Positions 8,054 to 17,912 of a stretch of DNA of 64,000 nt are shown here, one piece after another. Position numbers and translations under genes: made by a program. Source of the DNA: Porphyrobacter sp. (GTDB lineage Bacteria; Pseudomonadota; Alphaproteobacteria; Sphingomonadales; Sphingomonadaceae). Each line of letters begins with the position of its first letter. The first letter of the stretch is position 1. The stretch is taken from the NCBI GenBank assembly GCA_017744315.1, contig JAGIBN010000009.1, forward strand, positions 62,001 through 126,000. Reading direction: 5' to 3'. The notes beneath the pieces were generated by a model, which saw only the letters and a program-made list of their open reading frames with translations, was not told where the DNA came from and did no database searches.

Positions 8054-10633
8054 ATGAATCTCGAAAAGTTCACCGATCGTGCCAAGGGCTTTCTCCAGGC
8101 CGCGCAGACCGTCGCCATTCGCCTTAGCCATCAACGCATTACCCCAGAGCACCTGCTCAAGGCGCTGCTCGACGATAGTGAAGGCATGGCCGCGCAACTG
8201 ATCCAGCGGGCGGGCGGCGATGCCGGGGTGGCGGTGGATGGCGTCGATGCGGCGCTGGCCAAGATCCCCGCAGTTTCGGGAGCGGGCGCGCAGTCCACTC
8301 CTGGTCTCGACAATGATACCGTCCGCATCCTCGATCAGGCTGAGCAACTCGCCACCAAGGCCGGCGACAGCTTCGTTCCGGTCCAGCGGATCCTGCAGGC
8401 GCTTTCGCTCGCCACCACCACTGCGGCGGGGCAGGCGCTGAAGGCTGCCCATGTTGACCCCAAGGCGCTCGAAACCGCCATCCAGGACGCGACGGGCGGT
8501 CGGGCAGCGCACAGCTCGTCGGCCGAGGAAAGCTACGATGCGATGAAGAAGTACGCGCGCGACCTCACCCAGGCGGCGCGCGACGGCAAGCTCGACCCGG
8601 TGATCGGCCGTGACGAGGAAATCCGCCGCACGATCCAGATCCTCGCCCGGCGTACGAAGAACAACCCGGTCCTGATCGGCGAACCAGGGACCGGCAAGAC
8701 CGCGGTGGTCGAAGGTCTCGCCCTGCGTATCGCGAATGGCGACGTCCCGGACAGCCTCAAGGGCCGCAAGCTGATGAGCCTCGACATGGGCTCGCTGATT
8801 GCCGGGGCGAAGTACCGCGGCGAGTTCGAGGAACGGCTCAAGGCCGTGCTCGACGAGGTCAAGGGCGCCGAAGGCGACATCATCCTGTTCATCGACGAAA
8901 TGCACACGCTGATAGGCGCCGGTGCATCGGAAGGCTCGATGGACGCCGGCAACTTGCTCAAGCCCGCGCTCGCCCGCGGTGAGCTTCATTGCATCGGCGC
9001 GACCACGCTCGACGAGTACCAGAAGTACGTCGAGAAGGACGCCGCCCTGCAGCGCCGGTTCCAGCCGGTCTATGTCGACGAACCCAGCGTCGAGGACACG
9101 ATCAGCATCCTGCGCGGGCTCAAGGAGAAATACGAGCTCCACCACGGCGTGCGCATCACCGATGGCGCGATCGTGGCGGCCGCTCAGCTTTCCAACCGCT
9201 ACATCTCCGACCGCTTCCTGCCCGACAAGGCCATCGACCTGATGGACGAGGCCGCGAGCCGCATCCGCATGGAAGTGGAAAGCAAGCCCGAGGAGATCGA
9301 AGGGCTCGATCGGCGGATCATCCAGCTCAAGATCGAGGAAACCGCGCTCGCCAAGGAGAAGGACGACGCGTCGAAGGATCGCCTCACCGCGCTACGCGAG
9401 GAGCTTGCGAACCTCGAGCAGCAGTCCTCCGAATTGACCACCCGCTGGCAGAACGAGCGCGACAAGATCCATGCCGAGGCGAAGATCAAGGAGCAGCTCG
9501 ACCAAGCGCGGATCGAACTCGAGCAGGCGCAGCGGACCGGCGATCTCGGCCGGGCGGGGGAGCTATCCTACGGACGCATTCCCGAACTCGAGAAGCAGCT
9601 GACTGAAGCGCAAGGCCATCAGGAAAATTCCTTGCTGCGCGAAGAGGTGACCGAGGACGATATCGCCGCGGTCGTCAGCCGTTGGACCGGCGTGCCCGTC
9701 GACAGGATGATGCAGGGCGAGCGCGAGAAGCTGCTCAAGATGGAACAGGTCATCGGCACCCGGGTGATCGGCCAGGAGCAGGCGGTCGAGGCCGTGTCCA
9801 AGGCGGTGCGCCGTGCGCGGGCCGGCTTGCAGGACCCCAACCGGCCGCTCGGCAGCTTCCTGTTCCTCGGCCCGACGGGCGTCGGCAAGACCGAGCTGAC
9901 CAAGGCGCTCGCGGCGTTCCTGTTCGATGACGACACCGCGATGGTCCGCATCGACATGAGCGAGTTCATGGAGAAGCACGCGGTGGCGCGCTTGATCGGT
10001 GCCCCTCCGGGCTATGTCGGCTACGAGGAAGGTGGCGTGCTGACCGAGGCCGTGCGGCGGCGGCCCTATCAGGTCGTGCTGTTCGACGAGGTCGAGAAGG
10101 CGCATCCCGATGTGTTCAACGTGCTGCTCCAGGTGCTCGACGATGGGCGGCTGACCGATGGGCAGGGCCGGGTGGTCAACTTCTCGAACACGCTGATCAT
10201 CCTCACCAGCAACCTCGGCAGCCAGTTCCTCTCCAACCTGGACGAGGGGCAGAAGGTCGAGGATGTCGAGCCGCAGGTGATGGAAGTCGTGCGAGCGCAC
10301 TTCCGTCCGGAGTTCCTCAACCGGCTGGACGAGATCATCCTGTTCCACCGCCTTGCGGCCGAGCACATGGCGCCGATCGTCGATATCCAGGTCGAGCGGG
10401 TGCAGCGCCTGCTCAAGGATCGCAAGATCACGCTCGAGCTGACCGACGCGGCGCGGCGCTGGCTGGGCAGGGTAGGCTACGATCCGGTCTATGGTGCCCG
10501 GCCGCTGAAGCGGGCGGTTCAGCGGTACCTGCAAGATCCGCTGGCGGAGAAGCTGCTTTCGGGCGAGGTGCCGGACGGCAGTACGGTCAAGGTCGACGAG
10601 GGCGACGGGGTGCTCAATATCACCGTCTCCTGA
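8054..10633 (+). CDS. clpB: ATP-dependent disaggregase ClpB
   Basis: An 859-residue Hsp100 chaperone. The N-terminal Clp repeat domain covers residues 1-145. The first AAA+ module has Walker A GEPGTGKT at 209-216 and a DEMHTL Walker B. A Glu/Lys/Gln-rich coiled-coil middle domain (about 410-530) marks ClpB rather than ClpA or ClpC. The second AAA+ module has GPTGVGKT at about 606. With DnaK/DnaJ it rescues aggregated proteins in the cytosol. A GAGGGG ribosome site precedes the ATG. Confidence 0.98.
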   Translation: MNLEKFTDRAKGFLQAAQTVAIRLSHQRITPEHLLKALLDDSEGMAAQLIQRAGGDAGVAVDGVDAALAKIPAVSGAGAQSTPGLDNDTVRILDQAEQLATKAGDSFVPVQRILQALSLATTTAAGQALKAAHVDPKALETAIQDATGGRAAHSSSAEESYDAMKKYARDLTQAARDGKLDPVIGRDEEIRRTIQILARRTKNNPVLIGEPGTGKTAVVEGLALRIANGDVPDSLKGRKLMSLDMGSLIAGAKYRGEFEERLKAVLDEVKGAEGDIILFIDEMHTLIGAGASEGSMDAGNLLKPALARGELHCIGATTLDEYQKYVEKDAALQRRFQPVYVDEPSVEDTISILRGLKEKYELHHGVRITDGAIVAAAQLSNRYISDRFLPDKAIDLMDEAASRIRMEVESKPEEIEGLDRRIIQLKIEETALAKEKDDASKDRLTALREELANLEQQSSELTTRWQNERDKIHAEAKIKEQLDQARIELEQAQRTGDLGRAGELSYGRIPELEKQLTEAQGHQENSLLREEVTEDDIAAVVSRWTGVPVDRMMQGEREKLLKMEQVIGTRVIGQEQAVEAVSKAVRRARAGLQDPNRPLGSFLFLGPTGVGKTELTKALAAFLFDDDTAMVRIDMSEFMEKHAVARLIGAPPGYVGYEEGGVLTEAVRRRPYQVVLFDEVEKAHPDVFNVLLQVLDDGRLTDGQGRVVNFSNTLIILTSNLGSQFLSNLDEGQKVEDVEPQVMEVVRAHFRPEFLNRLDEIILFHRLAAEHMAPIVDIQVERVQRLLKDRKITLELTDAARRWLGRVGYDPVYGARPLKRAVQRYLQDPLAEKLLSGEVPDGSTVKVDEGDGVLNITVS

Positions 10634-10703
10634 GGGGAAAAGTCATCCCCCGCCGGCTGGCCCTTCGTGCTTGGAGCGCAGAGGCGATGCCACTAGTCTC
10701 TCG

Positions 10704-10725
10704 CCCGGAAGCCGGCACTTCCGGG
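10704..10725. terminator. Hairpin downstream of clpB
   Basis: CCCGGAAG (10704-10711) and CTTCCGGG (10718-10725) form a perfect 8-bp stem with a 6-base loop, between clpB and the next gene. No T-tract follows. It may end clpB transcription or sit in the leader of the next gene. Confidence 0.35.
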
Positions 10726-10748
10726 CCGGCATTAGGCGAGGCGTCTGG

Positions 10749-11219
10749 ATGACCAAGCGGTGGATTGTTGTGACGGGGGCGGCTGTATTGGCTGCTCAGG
10801 GTGCGATGGCCTCGGCGGCGCCGACTGTGGAAGAGTGTCGACCGATCCCGGACAGGGAGCAGCGGCTCAACTGCTACGACCAGATCCCGGTGGCGACACC
10901 CGTCAATCCGGCTCAGGCGGCGGCTGAGCGGCAAGCCGAACAGGAACGGAACTTTGGCCTCGCCGAAAGCGCGAAACCGCAAGCAGAACGCGCCGAAGCG
11001 GAAGCGGTGACGGCCAAGATTGTCGGCATAAGGGACGGCCGCTCGGGCAAGATCGTCGAACTGGAGAACGGCCAGGAATGGCAAATCGCCAGCAATGGCA
11101 ATCTGCAGCGGTGGTTGCGGGCCGATCAGGTTGCCACGATCAAGCGCGGCATGTTGAGCGGCTATCGACTGACGGTCGACGGTGTGACCGGGACAGAGAC
11201 CGTCCGCCGCCTTCCCTGA
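10749..11219 (+). CDS. Small secreted protein of unknown function
   Basis: About 156 residues with a signal peptide ending near GAMASAAP. A short cysteine motif follows (EECRPIPDREQRLNCYDQ), like the C-x(n)-RLxCYD segment found at the N-terminus of several uncharacterised periplasmic proteins. An Ala/Glu/Gln-rich linker leads to a C-terminal beta domain (IVGIRDGRSGKIVELENGQEWQ). The start at the ATG of 10749 was chosen because the earlier in-frame start at 10671 gives a polar N-terminus without a signal. No function can be assigned. Confidence 0.7.
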   Translation: MTKRWIVVTGAAVLAAQGAMASAAPTVEECRPIPDREQRLNCYDQIPVATPVNPAQAAAERQAEQERNFGLAESAKPQAERAEAEAVTAKIVGIRDGRSGKIVELENGQEWQIASNGNLQRWLRADQVATIKRGMLSGYRLTVDGVTGTETVRRLP

Positions 11220-11287
11220 CGAGGGCGCGCTAACGCGCCAGCTCTAGATGGGCGCATCTCAAGCAGCAGCCTTCTGACTTTCTGGAC

Positions 11288-11319
11288 AAAAAAAGGGTGG
11301 GACTTTCGTCCCACCCTTT
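11288..11319 (-). terminator. Rho-independent terminator of the TBDR gene
   Basis: A perfect 12-bp stem (11292-11303 with 11308-11319, core GGGTGGGAC/GTCCCACCC) closes a 4-base loop. On the minus strand it is followed directly by a run of Ts, seen as seven As at 11288-11294. It lies about 20 bp past the receptor stop codon and may also stop rightward transcription. Confidence 0.92.
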
Positions 11320-11340
11320 CTCTTTGCTTGTCCGTTCGGA

Positions 11341-14277
11341 TTAGAAGCTGAGCTTCGCACCCGCATAGAAGCGGCGGCCGAGCGGATCGTAGGTGCCGGT
11401 GTCGCTGTCCTGGCCCGTGGTCGAGCCCGGGATCGTGCCGAAGTAGATCGGATCGTTGTCGAGCAGGTTGTCTGCACCGACGAAGAATTCCATCTTTTCG
11501 TTCACGAAGAAGCGGACCTGCGCATCCAGGTAGAATTCCGGATGCAGCTTGTAGACCTGGTAACCGTCGAACTGGTCATCGATCCACGAGGCACCGATGT
11601 AGGTTCCGGTCAGGCTCAGCCTCCAGTCGTCAGTGCCGACTGCAGTGTTGAACGTGAAGCGATCACGTGCCGAACCAACTTCACCCTCGAAGATATCGGG
11701 ATCGGAACCCGGAAGCGGGGTCACTTCGCCCGTCAGCAAGTGCGTGTAGGCGAGGTTGAAGTTCGCCTGCAGCGGCATGTTGCCGATATCGAAGTCATGA
11801 GCGTAGTTGATCGTGACGTCGATGCCCGAGGTCTTCAAGCCACCGCTGTTGGTCGAGGACGTGTTGACCTGATCCAACGAGCCCGCGCTGTTCGGTCCCT
11901 GTTGGACCGGACGACGCACGACGAAGTCGCAGAAGCTCTGGACACCCTGGCCATAGCACTGGTCCATGATGAACTGGAGCGGCGTTTCAACGATCGCATC
12001 CTTGATGTTGATGTTGAAGTAATCGACGGTCAGCGTGAGGTTACGCAGAGCATCGATCGACCGCGGGTTGATGATCACACCGGCAGTCCAGGTCTTGCCC
12101 TTTTCTTCGCCGAGGTTCGGGTTGCCGCCAGAGAAGCTGGTGACGCCCTGCTGGTCGGCCTGGGTGACGAGGAATGCACCGTTGGCATTGATGTTCGCCA
12201 TCACGCCAGCGTTGGCGCGGCAGTTGGTATCAATGGTGCCCTGGCTGGTGGCGGTTACGCCTTCGCAAGGATCGAGAACGGTCGGGAAGTCCTGGCTAAG
12301 ACCTTCGTACAGTTCGCCGATGTTCGGAGCGCGAACCGTTTCCGCGTACATGGCACGGAAGCGGATGTCCTCGATCGGAGCCAGCTCTGCGCCGGCGTTC
12401 CAGCTGAACGTGCCGCCGACAGTGCTGTAGTGCGAGTACCGGGCCGCGCCACGAACCGTCAGGTCGTGGATGAAGCCGTCGGTGATGATCGGAAGCAGGG
12501 TTTCGCCGTAGAACTCGTAGAGGTCGAACGAACCGGTGGTCGGCGGAAGGGCGTTGCCGCCGTTCAGGCCGGCGGTCTGCAGAGCATCCCAACGCGAGTC
12601 CTGAGCTTCACGACGATATTCCGTACCGACGGTCACACCGATGTCCGAAGCACCCCAGAAGCTGGGAACCGTACCGGTGATGTTGCCACCGACCTGGGTC
12701 TGCTTCTGCACTGCCTGGTAGGACGACGGAGCTTCGAGGTAGGCAACCGCTTCGGGGCTGAAGCTGTTCAGACCGAAGACGTTCGCCGGGACGCAGCCGA
12801 CTGCCCGCGCGCTGGGATCAGCGCACATGTAGCCGCCGAGGCCATCGGGAACGATCTGCTGCGAGAAGCGGAAGTTGGTCACGTTGATCTGGCCGGTACC
12901 GCTCTGGGTAACGTCAGACTGACCGTAGTTCGCGAAAGCTTCCCATGACCAGTTCTCGGTCAGATCGCCGCGGAGACCGCCGACCATGCGGAAGGTGTTC
13001 TGCGTCGACTTCGAGGCGCGAGGACCGAAGTCACCCAGACGCTTCTGCACGAAGATGTCGCGCAGGCCGTCGCCGTCGGTGTCCGACGCATCGTCGAAGA
13101 TCGCGTCAGGCACGTAGGGGTTGCGATAGACCACACCCTCGAACAGCGTTTCGATCGGCATCTGGCCGTTGGCATACTGGGTGCCGCTGGTGAGCGTATC
13201 CCACGGGAACGGTTCGATGTTGGAACGTGCATTGGTGCTCTGGAACGATCCCTGCAGGAAGCCGGTGATCGAGTCCGTGATGTCGTAGTGCGCGTTGAGG
13301 TTCATCATGTAACGCTCGACCGGAACCGCCAGATAGCGATAGGCCGTGCGATTGAAACCAGTCGGGCCGGTGCCGGCGCCGCCGCCACAGGTCGTGCCGT
13401 TGGTGGTGGTGCAGGGCTGCAGCGGACCGCCGTTGGGACCGTAGGTCCAGGCGATGTTGTCCGAGAAGTAGGTGCCCTGCAGGTTGTAGCCGGAGAAGAA
13501 CGGCTCCTGAGCTTCGAAGATATCGCCGCCGATGAAGATCGCGCTGCGGTTATCGATGTTCGAACGGCCCCATTCGGTGCGGTGATCACGCTTGAAAGCG
13601 GCACCTTCCGACGAATAGCCGAAGAACACTGTCGCGTTGCCGCGGCCGTTGTCGAAGTTGCCGCCCATGAGGACGCCGGTGTCGACGGTGAAGCTGTCAC
13701 CGACTTCGGTGATGCCGGTCTGGCCGGTCAGTTCGATGCCTTCGAAGTCATCCTTCATGATGAAGTTGACGACGCCGGCGACCGCGTCCGAACCGTAGAT
13801 GGCCGAACCGCTACCGCTGGTCAGCACTTCCACGCGCTCGAGCATCTGAGTCGGGATCATGTTGAGGTCGACTGCAGCGCTGCCCGGAACGCCGGAAACG
13901 ACGCGGCGGCCGTCGATCAGCACCAGGGTGCGGTCGATGCCGAGGTTGCGCAGGTCGACGGTCGCGAGGCCAGCACCGCTGGTGTTGAACGCCGAGTTGT
14001 TACGCGAGAAGGTCGGGGTGCCGAATGCCGGGTTACGCAGCAGCGTTTCCTGGATGTTGATGGCACCGGTGCTCTCGATCACATCCTCGCTGAGGACCTG
14101 AACGGGTGCTACGGTCGTCGGAACGGCCGTCTGGATGCGCGAACCGGTAACGATGATGACTTCGCCTTCATCGCTGGCCGCTGGAGTGGCTTCTTGAGCA
14201 AAAGCCTGTTGCCCGACGAACGCGGCAACGATGGCGATGGGCGCAACGGCGCCCTTCAGATAGCTTTGGATGTTCAC
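11341..14277 (-). CDS. TonB-dependent outer-membrane receptor
   Basis: A 978-residue receptor with a signal peptide ending near QQAFAQEA. The TonB-box-like segment EVIIVTGSRIQ is followed by a plug domain (NIQETLLRNPAFG ... LVLIDGRRVVSGVPG ... AIYGSDAVAGVVNFIMK). The large beta-barrel ends in aromatic phenylalanine (YAGAKLSF). The LIDGRRVV and long-loop style matches the large sphingomonad receptors often annotated for oligosaccharide or peptide uptake. The ligand is unknown. It is monocistronic, with its own strong terminator. Confidence 0.95.
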   Translation of the reverse strand: MNIQSYLKGAVAPIAIVAAFVGQQAFAQEATPAASDEGEVIIVTGSRIQTAVPTTVAPVQVLSEDVIESTGAINIQETLLRNPAFGTPTFSRNNSAFNTSGAGLATVDLRNLGIDRTLVLIDGRRVVSGVPGSAAVDLNMIPTQMLERVEVLTSGSGSAIYGSDAVAGVVNFIMKDDFEGIELTGQTGITEVGDSFTVDTGVLMGGNFDNGRGNATVFFGYSSEGAAFKRDHRTEWGRSNIDNRSAIFIGGDIFEAQEPFFSGYNLQGTYFSDNIAWTYGPNGGPLQPCTTTNGTTCGGGAGTGPTGFNRTAYRYLAVPVERYMMNLNAHYDITDSITGFLQGSFQSTNARSNIEPFPWDTLTSGTQYANGQMPIETLFEGVVYRNPYVPDAIFDDASDTDGDGLRDIFVQKRLGDFGPRASKSTQNTFRMVGGLRGDLTENWSWEAFANYGQSDVTQSGTGQINVTNFRFSQQIVPDGLGGYMCADPSARAVGCVPANVFGLNSFSPEAVAYLEAPSSYQAVQKQTQVGGNITGTVPSFWGASDIGVTVGTEYRREAQDSRWDALQTAGLNGGNALPPTTGSFDLYEFYGETLLPIITDGFIHDLTVRGAARYSHYSTVGGTFSWNAGAELAPIEDIRFRAMYAETVRAPNIGELYEGLSQDFPTVLDPCEGVTATSQGTIDTNCRANAGVMANINANGAFLVTQADQQGVTSFSGGNPNLGEEKGKTWTAGVIINPRSIDALRNLTLTVDYFNINIKDAIVETPLQFIMDQCYGQGVQSFCDFVVRRPVQQGPNSAGSLDQVNTSSTNSGGLKTSGIDVTINYAHDFDIGNMPLQANFNLAYTHLLTGEVTPLPGSDPDIFEGEVGSARDRFTFNTAVGTDDWRLSLTGTYIGASWIDDQFDGYQVYKLHPEFYLDAQVRFFVNEKMEFFVGADNLLDNDPIYFGTIPGSTTGQDSDTGTYDPLGRRFYAGAKLSF

Positions 14278-14590
14278 AGATCAGTCCCCAATCGTATCCG
14301 GCACGCCGGACGTTGACCCGCAATTCACTCCTGCCTGCCGCCTAATTTCCCTGGCGAACTTGGACGAGAATGGATTGCCGGACTTCGACGTGCTGGAGAG
14401 GCGAACTCGTTTCAATTCAAATCACATTCATGTTGGCCTTTCGTTTCTGCCCTGTGGCAATTGCGCAACAGGTTTCGATTGAGACTGTTTGAAGAGCGCC
14501 ACAGGCAGGATGCTTGACCGCTGTCGGTCGTGCGTTAAGGCGCCGACCTGGAAATTAGAGTGGCTGGTTTCAGGCTGAAGGACGGGGCCG
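14278..14590. other. Divergent intergenic region, no gene seen
   Basis: This 313-bp gap separates the leftward receptor gene from the rightward SDR gene and must hold both promoters. Short open frames in it are not protein-like. I saw no clear operator palindrome or riboswitch. Confidence 0.6.
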
Positions 14591-15373
14591 ATGAGAATTG
14601 ATTCTTCGATTGCCGCAATCGTCACGGGCGGTGCGTCGGGTCTCGGCGAAGCTAGCGCGAGGGCGCTGGCCGCGAAGGGCGCCAAGGTCGCCTTGTTCGA
14701 CCTGAACGAGGAGCGTGGCCGTCAGGTTGCCGAAGAGATCGGCGGCATTGCCTGCAAGGTCGACGTGTCCGACGAAGCGTCGGTCGACGCCGGATTCGCC
14801 AGGGCTCGCGAAGCCCATGGGCAGGAGCGGATCCTGGTCACCTGTGCCGGTATCGGCACGATCGGCAAGACCACCAGGCGTGATCGGGAAACCGGTGCGA
14901 TCAGCCATTTTCCGGTCGACCTCTTCATGAAGACGATCAAGGTGAACCTGCTGGGTACGTTCCAGTGCGTGGCCAAGGCCGCGGCTGGGATGATGACACT
15001 CGAAGGTCTTGAGGATGGCGAGCGCGGAGCCATGGTCTGCACGGCCTCGGTCGCCGCGGTGGACGGGCAGATCGGGCAAGTAGCCTATGCTGCTTCCAAG
15101 GCCGCTGTCGCGGGAATGACCCTGCCAATCGCGCGCGACCTCATGTCCGAGGGCATCCGCATCAACACGATCCTGCCGGGCATCTTCAACACCCCTCTTC
15201 TGGCGGGCCTGCCGGAGGCGGCACAACAGTCGCTCGCCGCGGCAGTGCCATTTCCGAAGCGGCTTGGCCGCCCGGAAGAATATGCAAACCTGGTTCTGAC
15301 GATGCTCGAGACCGGGTATTTCAACGGCGAAACGGTGCGCCTCGATGGCGCGATCCGTATGCCGCCGAAGTAG
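14591..15373 (+). CDS. SDR-family 3-hydroxyacyl-CoA dehydrogenase-like oxidoreductase
   Basis: A 260-residue short-chain dehydrogenase with an intact NAD(P) motif TGGASGLG near residues 13-20. VTCAG stands in the NNAG position, followed by the IKVNLLGTF segment, TASVAAVDGQ (catalytic Ser) and YAASK (catalytic Tyr and Lys). The GKTTRRDRETGAISHFP insert and the ending LDGAIRMPPK resemble the type II 3-hydroxyacyl-CoA dehydrogenase group (HSD17B10-like), which acts in fatty-acid or steroid beta-oxidation. The exact substrate is not evident. It is followed by the phosphorylase gene after 18 bp. Confidence 0.88.
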   Translation: MRIDSSIAAIVTGGASGLGEASARALAAKGAKVALFDLNEERGRQVAEEIGGIACKVDVSDEASVDAGFARAREAHGQERILVTCAGIGTIGKTTRRDRETGAISHFPVDLFMKTIKVNLLGTFQCVAKAAAGMMTLEGLEDGERGAMVCTASVAAVDGQIGQVAYAASKAAVAGMTLPIARDLMSEGIRINTILPGIFNTPLLAGLPEAAQQSLAAAVPFPKRLGRPEEYANLVLTMLETGYFNGETVRLDGAIRMPPK

Positions 15374-15391
15374 CGAAGAGGGCGGCCCCTA

Positions 15392-16273
15392 ATGGCGCAG
15401 TGGCATATCGGGGTCATCGGCGGTTCGGGTCTCTACACCGCCGGCGCGCTGCACATGGCGCAGCAAATCAATGTCGCCAGCGCCTTTGGAGAGCCTTCGG
15501 CGCCCGTTACGACCGGCTTGATCGAGGGGGTGCGTTTCACGTTCCTCCCGCGTCACGGTGAAGGGCATCGGCTCGGCCCGTCGGACATAAACTACCGCGC
15601 AAATATCGACGTGCTGAAGCGCTGCGGCGTGACGGATGTCCTGGCGCTGTCGGCGATCGGATCGTTGCGTGAAGAAATCGCCCCCGGTGATTTCGTGGCC
15701 GTCGATCAACTCATCGATCGAACCGAGGGAAGGGCGCGGAGCTTCTTCGGTCCGGGGATCGTCGCGCATGTTGGACTGGCCGATCCGGCGTGCCCGCGTC
15801 TGTCGGGCTATGCCGCGGACGCCGCGGCAACGACCGGTGCAACAGTCCACCGAGGTGGTTGTTACGTAGCGATCGAAGGGCCGCAGTTCTCGACCCGCGC
15901 GGAGAGCCGCATGTATCGCGAGTGGGGTGCCGATGTGATCGGGATGACGGCGATGCCCGAAGCGCGTTTGGCCCGCGAAGCCGAGTTGCCTTACGCCCTG
16001 CTTGCGATGGTGACCGATTTCGACTCCTGGAAGGAAGACGGTCCACCTGTCGAAGTTGCGGGCATCCTTGAGGTGATGCGCCACAATGTGGAACGCGCAC
16101 GCGAGACTCTGGTCAAGCTTGCGGGTTCGCTCCCCAAGGAACGGGATCCGAGCCCGATCGACCGGGCGCTGGACGGGGCTTTCGTGACCTCACCAGAGCT
16201 TTGGGATCGGCGCACCGCAGCGAGGCTCGACGCAGTTGCCGGGCGCTTCGTCATGCCTGCGTCTCTGCGCTAG
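15392..16273 (+). CDS. mtnP: S-methyl-5'-thioadenosine phosphorylase family protein
   Basis: A 293-residue purine-nucleoside-phosphorylase fold enzyme. The phosphate-loop motif IGVIGGSGLY opens the protein. PRHGEGHRLGPSDINYRANI and the substrate motifs EGPQFSTRAES, GMTAMPEARLARE and VTDFDSWKE follow, all typical of MTA phosphorylases. These salvage methylthioadenosine to adenine and methylthioribose-1-phosphate. It forms a likely operon with the preceding SDR gene. Nearby genes do not otherwise concern methionine salvage, so substrate specificity (MTA versus inosine or guanosine) remains open. Confidence 0.87.
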   Translation: MAQWHIGVIGGSGLYTAGALHMAQQINVASAFGEPSAPVTTGLIEGVRFTFLPRHGEGHRLGPSDINYRANIDVLKRCGVTDVLALSAIGSLREEIAPGDFVAVDQLIDRTEGRARSFFGPGIVAHVGLADPACPRLSGYAADAAATTGATVHRGGCYVAIEGPQFSTRAESRMYREWGADVIGMTAMPEARLAREAELPYALLAMVTDFDSWKEDGPPVEVAGILEVMRHNVERARETLVKLAGSLPKERDPSPIDRALDGAFVTSPELWDRRTAARLDAVAGRFVMPASLR

Positions 16274-16332
16274 ATCGTGCGTGACCCCGCCACGGCTTGC
16301 ATTGCGCCGCTCACTGGAACACATTCGGACCG

Positions 16333-16812
16333 ATGAACCAAAAAACGCCTCTTAGCGAATTCCTGCCTTACCAGCTGTCGATTACCTCGAACGCGGTCAG
16401 TGGCCGCATTGCGTTGGAGTATCGCCAACGCTTCGGACTCAGCGTTCCCGAATGGCGGGTGATGGCAGTTCTCGGCGATGCTGGTCCGCTGACCCAGCGC
16501 GAACTGACCAGCCTTACCGTGATGGACAAGGTCGCTGTGAACCGCGCCTGCAAAGTCCTGGAAGAGCGCGAACTGGCTGAGCGGCGCCCGAATGCCCAGG
16601 ACGGACGATCGCATCTGCTTGAGCTTACGGCCTCCGGAGTGCGGATGCGGGATGAGATCATGCCTTTGGCGCTCGAGATGGAAAGGCGCCTGTTCGCCAA
16701 ATTCGCGGCCGAAGAAGTCGACCAGTTTCGCAGCCTGCTCGAGCGGGTGCGAGGCGAGGTCGTCGATCTTGACGCGGATGACATCGATAACGACAACTTC
16801 GGCGTCCAGTAA
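16333..16812 (+). CDS. MarR-family transcriptional regulator
   Basis: About 159 residues. The winged-helix core runs through SVPEWRVMAVLGDAGPLTQRELTSLTVMDKVAVNRACKVLEE with the wing RRPNAQDGRSHLLELT, the classic MarR DxRxxxxxLT pattern. A Glu/Asp-rich C-terminal tail (LDADDIDNDNFG) is unusual. I took the ATG at 16333 rather than the frame start at 16297, since the latter adds a non-family segment. It could control the SDR/mtnP operon upstream, with which it is codirectional. Confidence 0.88.
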   Translation: MNQKTPLSEFLPYQLSITSNAVSGRIALEYRQRFGLSVPEWRVMAVLGDAGPLTQRELTSLTVMDKVAVNRACKVLEERELAERRPNAQDGRSHLLELTASGVRMRDEIMPLALEMERRLFAKFAAEEVDQFRSLLERVRGEVVDLDADDIDNDNFGVQ

Positions 16813-16822
16813 GGAGTGTAAA

Positions 16823-16856
16823 GCAGGTCCCCGCCGCCGTAGCCGCGGGGCCCTGC
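16823..16856. terminator. Hairpin between the convergent MarR and tadC genes
   Basis: GCAGG-T-CCCCGC (16823-16834) pairs with GCGGGG-C-CCTGC (16845-16856), an 11-pair GC-rich stem with one mismatch. It sits in the 66-bp convergent gap. It lacks a good T-tract in either direction but is well placed to end both transcripts. Confidence 0.6.
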
Positions 16857-16878
16857 CTTATTCCCCTCGAAAAATCAG

Positions 16879-17895
16879 TTACTTTGAGCCGACTGCATCG
16901 GGGCCCGTGAATGCGTCCGAGATGTCGCAAGCAGCTGGACCCAGGATCGCGATGAACAGAACGGGCAAAATGAACAGGATCAGCGGTACCGTCATGATTG
17001 CCGGCAGCCGCGCGGCCTTTTCTTCGGCGCGCATCATGCGTTCGTTGCGGAACTCCGCCGAGAGCACGCGGAGCGCGGACGCCAGCGGCGTGCCGTAGCG
17101 TTCCGTCTGGATCATGGTCGTCACCACGCCCTTGATGGAGTCGAGGTCGACACGATAAGCGAAGTTCTCGAACGCCTGTCGCCGCTCGGTGAGAAACGAC
17201 AGCTCGATCGCGGTGAGCGCGAACTCGTCCCCCAGTTCGGGGTAGGCGCGGCCGAGCTCCTTAGCGACGCGATTGAAGCCGGCATCGACGGTAAGCCCCG
17301 CCTCCGCACAGATCACCAACAGGTCGAGCGCATCGGGAAGGCCCTTGCGAATCTCGTCGGTTCGCTTCTTCGCCTTGTTCTTGAGAAACGTCTCGGGCCC
17401 CTTGTATCCGCAGATGACAAGCGCCGCGAAGCCGAGGAAGCGCTTCAGGCTGCTCCAGTCTGGAAACATGTCCATCCAGTAGAGCGCGACGACGCCGACG
17501 AAACCCAACACGATCGGCAGGATCATCCGAGCAAAGATGACGAAGACGGCGTATTCCTTGTTGCGGTAGCCAGCCTGCGCCAGCAACTGCTGGATAGCCT
17601 TGATCTGGCTGTCCTGAAGGACCTTCATCCCGGCCAGGGTGTCTTTGACACGGTCCGTGGTTTCGGTGCGGCGCAGCAGACTTTGGCGCTTGCGTCCGCT
17701 TGAGGAGGTGAGGCCCGACTTCAGTTCGTCACGGCGAGCATTGAGCGACTTGATGCGCTTGAGCATCGGGTCCCGCACAGTGAGGACCCCGTAAATCACG
17801 TACAGCATCGCGGCCGCGGCGACACCCGCGAGTATCGAACCGACGAGAATGACGTCGACTCCGAGAAGAGTAGGACCTGGCGCCGAGTTGATCAT
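16879..17895 (-). CDS. tadC: Tad pilus inner-membrane platform protein TadC
   Basis: A 338-residue type II secretion F-domain protein. One N-terminal membrane segment is followed by a cytoplasmic region, a membrane pair near the middle, the GLPDALDLLVICAEAGLTVDAGFNRVA signature and a final hydrophobic segment (VPLILFILPVLFIAI). With TadB it forms the inner-membrane assembly platform of the Flp/Tad pilus. It is the last gene of the leftward cpa/tad operon, 17 bp after tadB. Confidence 0.93.
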   Translation of the reverse strand: MINSAPGPTLLGVDVILVGSILAGVAAAAMLYVIYGVLTVRDPMLKRIKSLNARRDELKSGLTSSSGRKRQSLLRRTETTDRVKDTLAGMKVLQDSQIKAIQQLLAQAGYRNKEYAVFVIFARMILPIVLGFVGVVALYWMDMFPDWSSLKRFLGFAALVICGYKGPETFLKNKAKKRTDEIRKGLPDALDLLVICAEAGLTVDAGFNRVAKELGRAYPELGDEFALTAIELSFLTERRQAFENFAYRVDLDSIKGVVTTMIQTERYGTPLASALRVLSAEFRNERMMRAEEKAARLPAIMTVPLILFILPVLFIAILGPAACDISDAFTGPDAVGSK

Positions 17896-17912
17896 GGTTC
17901 TGTCCGTTCCGC

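Noticed and set aside
11542..12948. 468-codon plus-strand frame opposite the first TBDR
   Set aside because: The receptor is clearly coding on the minus strand with its own terminator; the antisense is a shadow.
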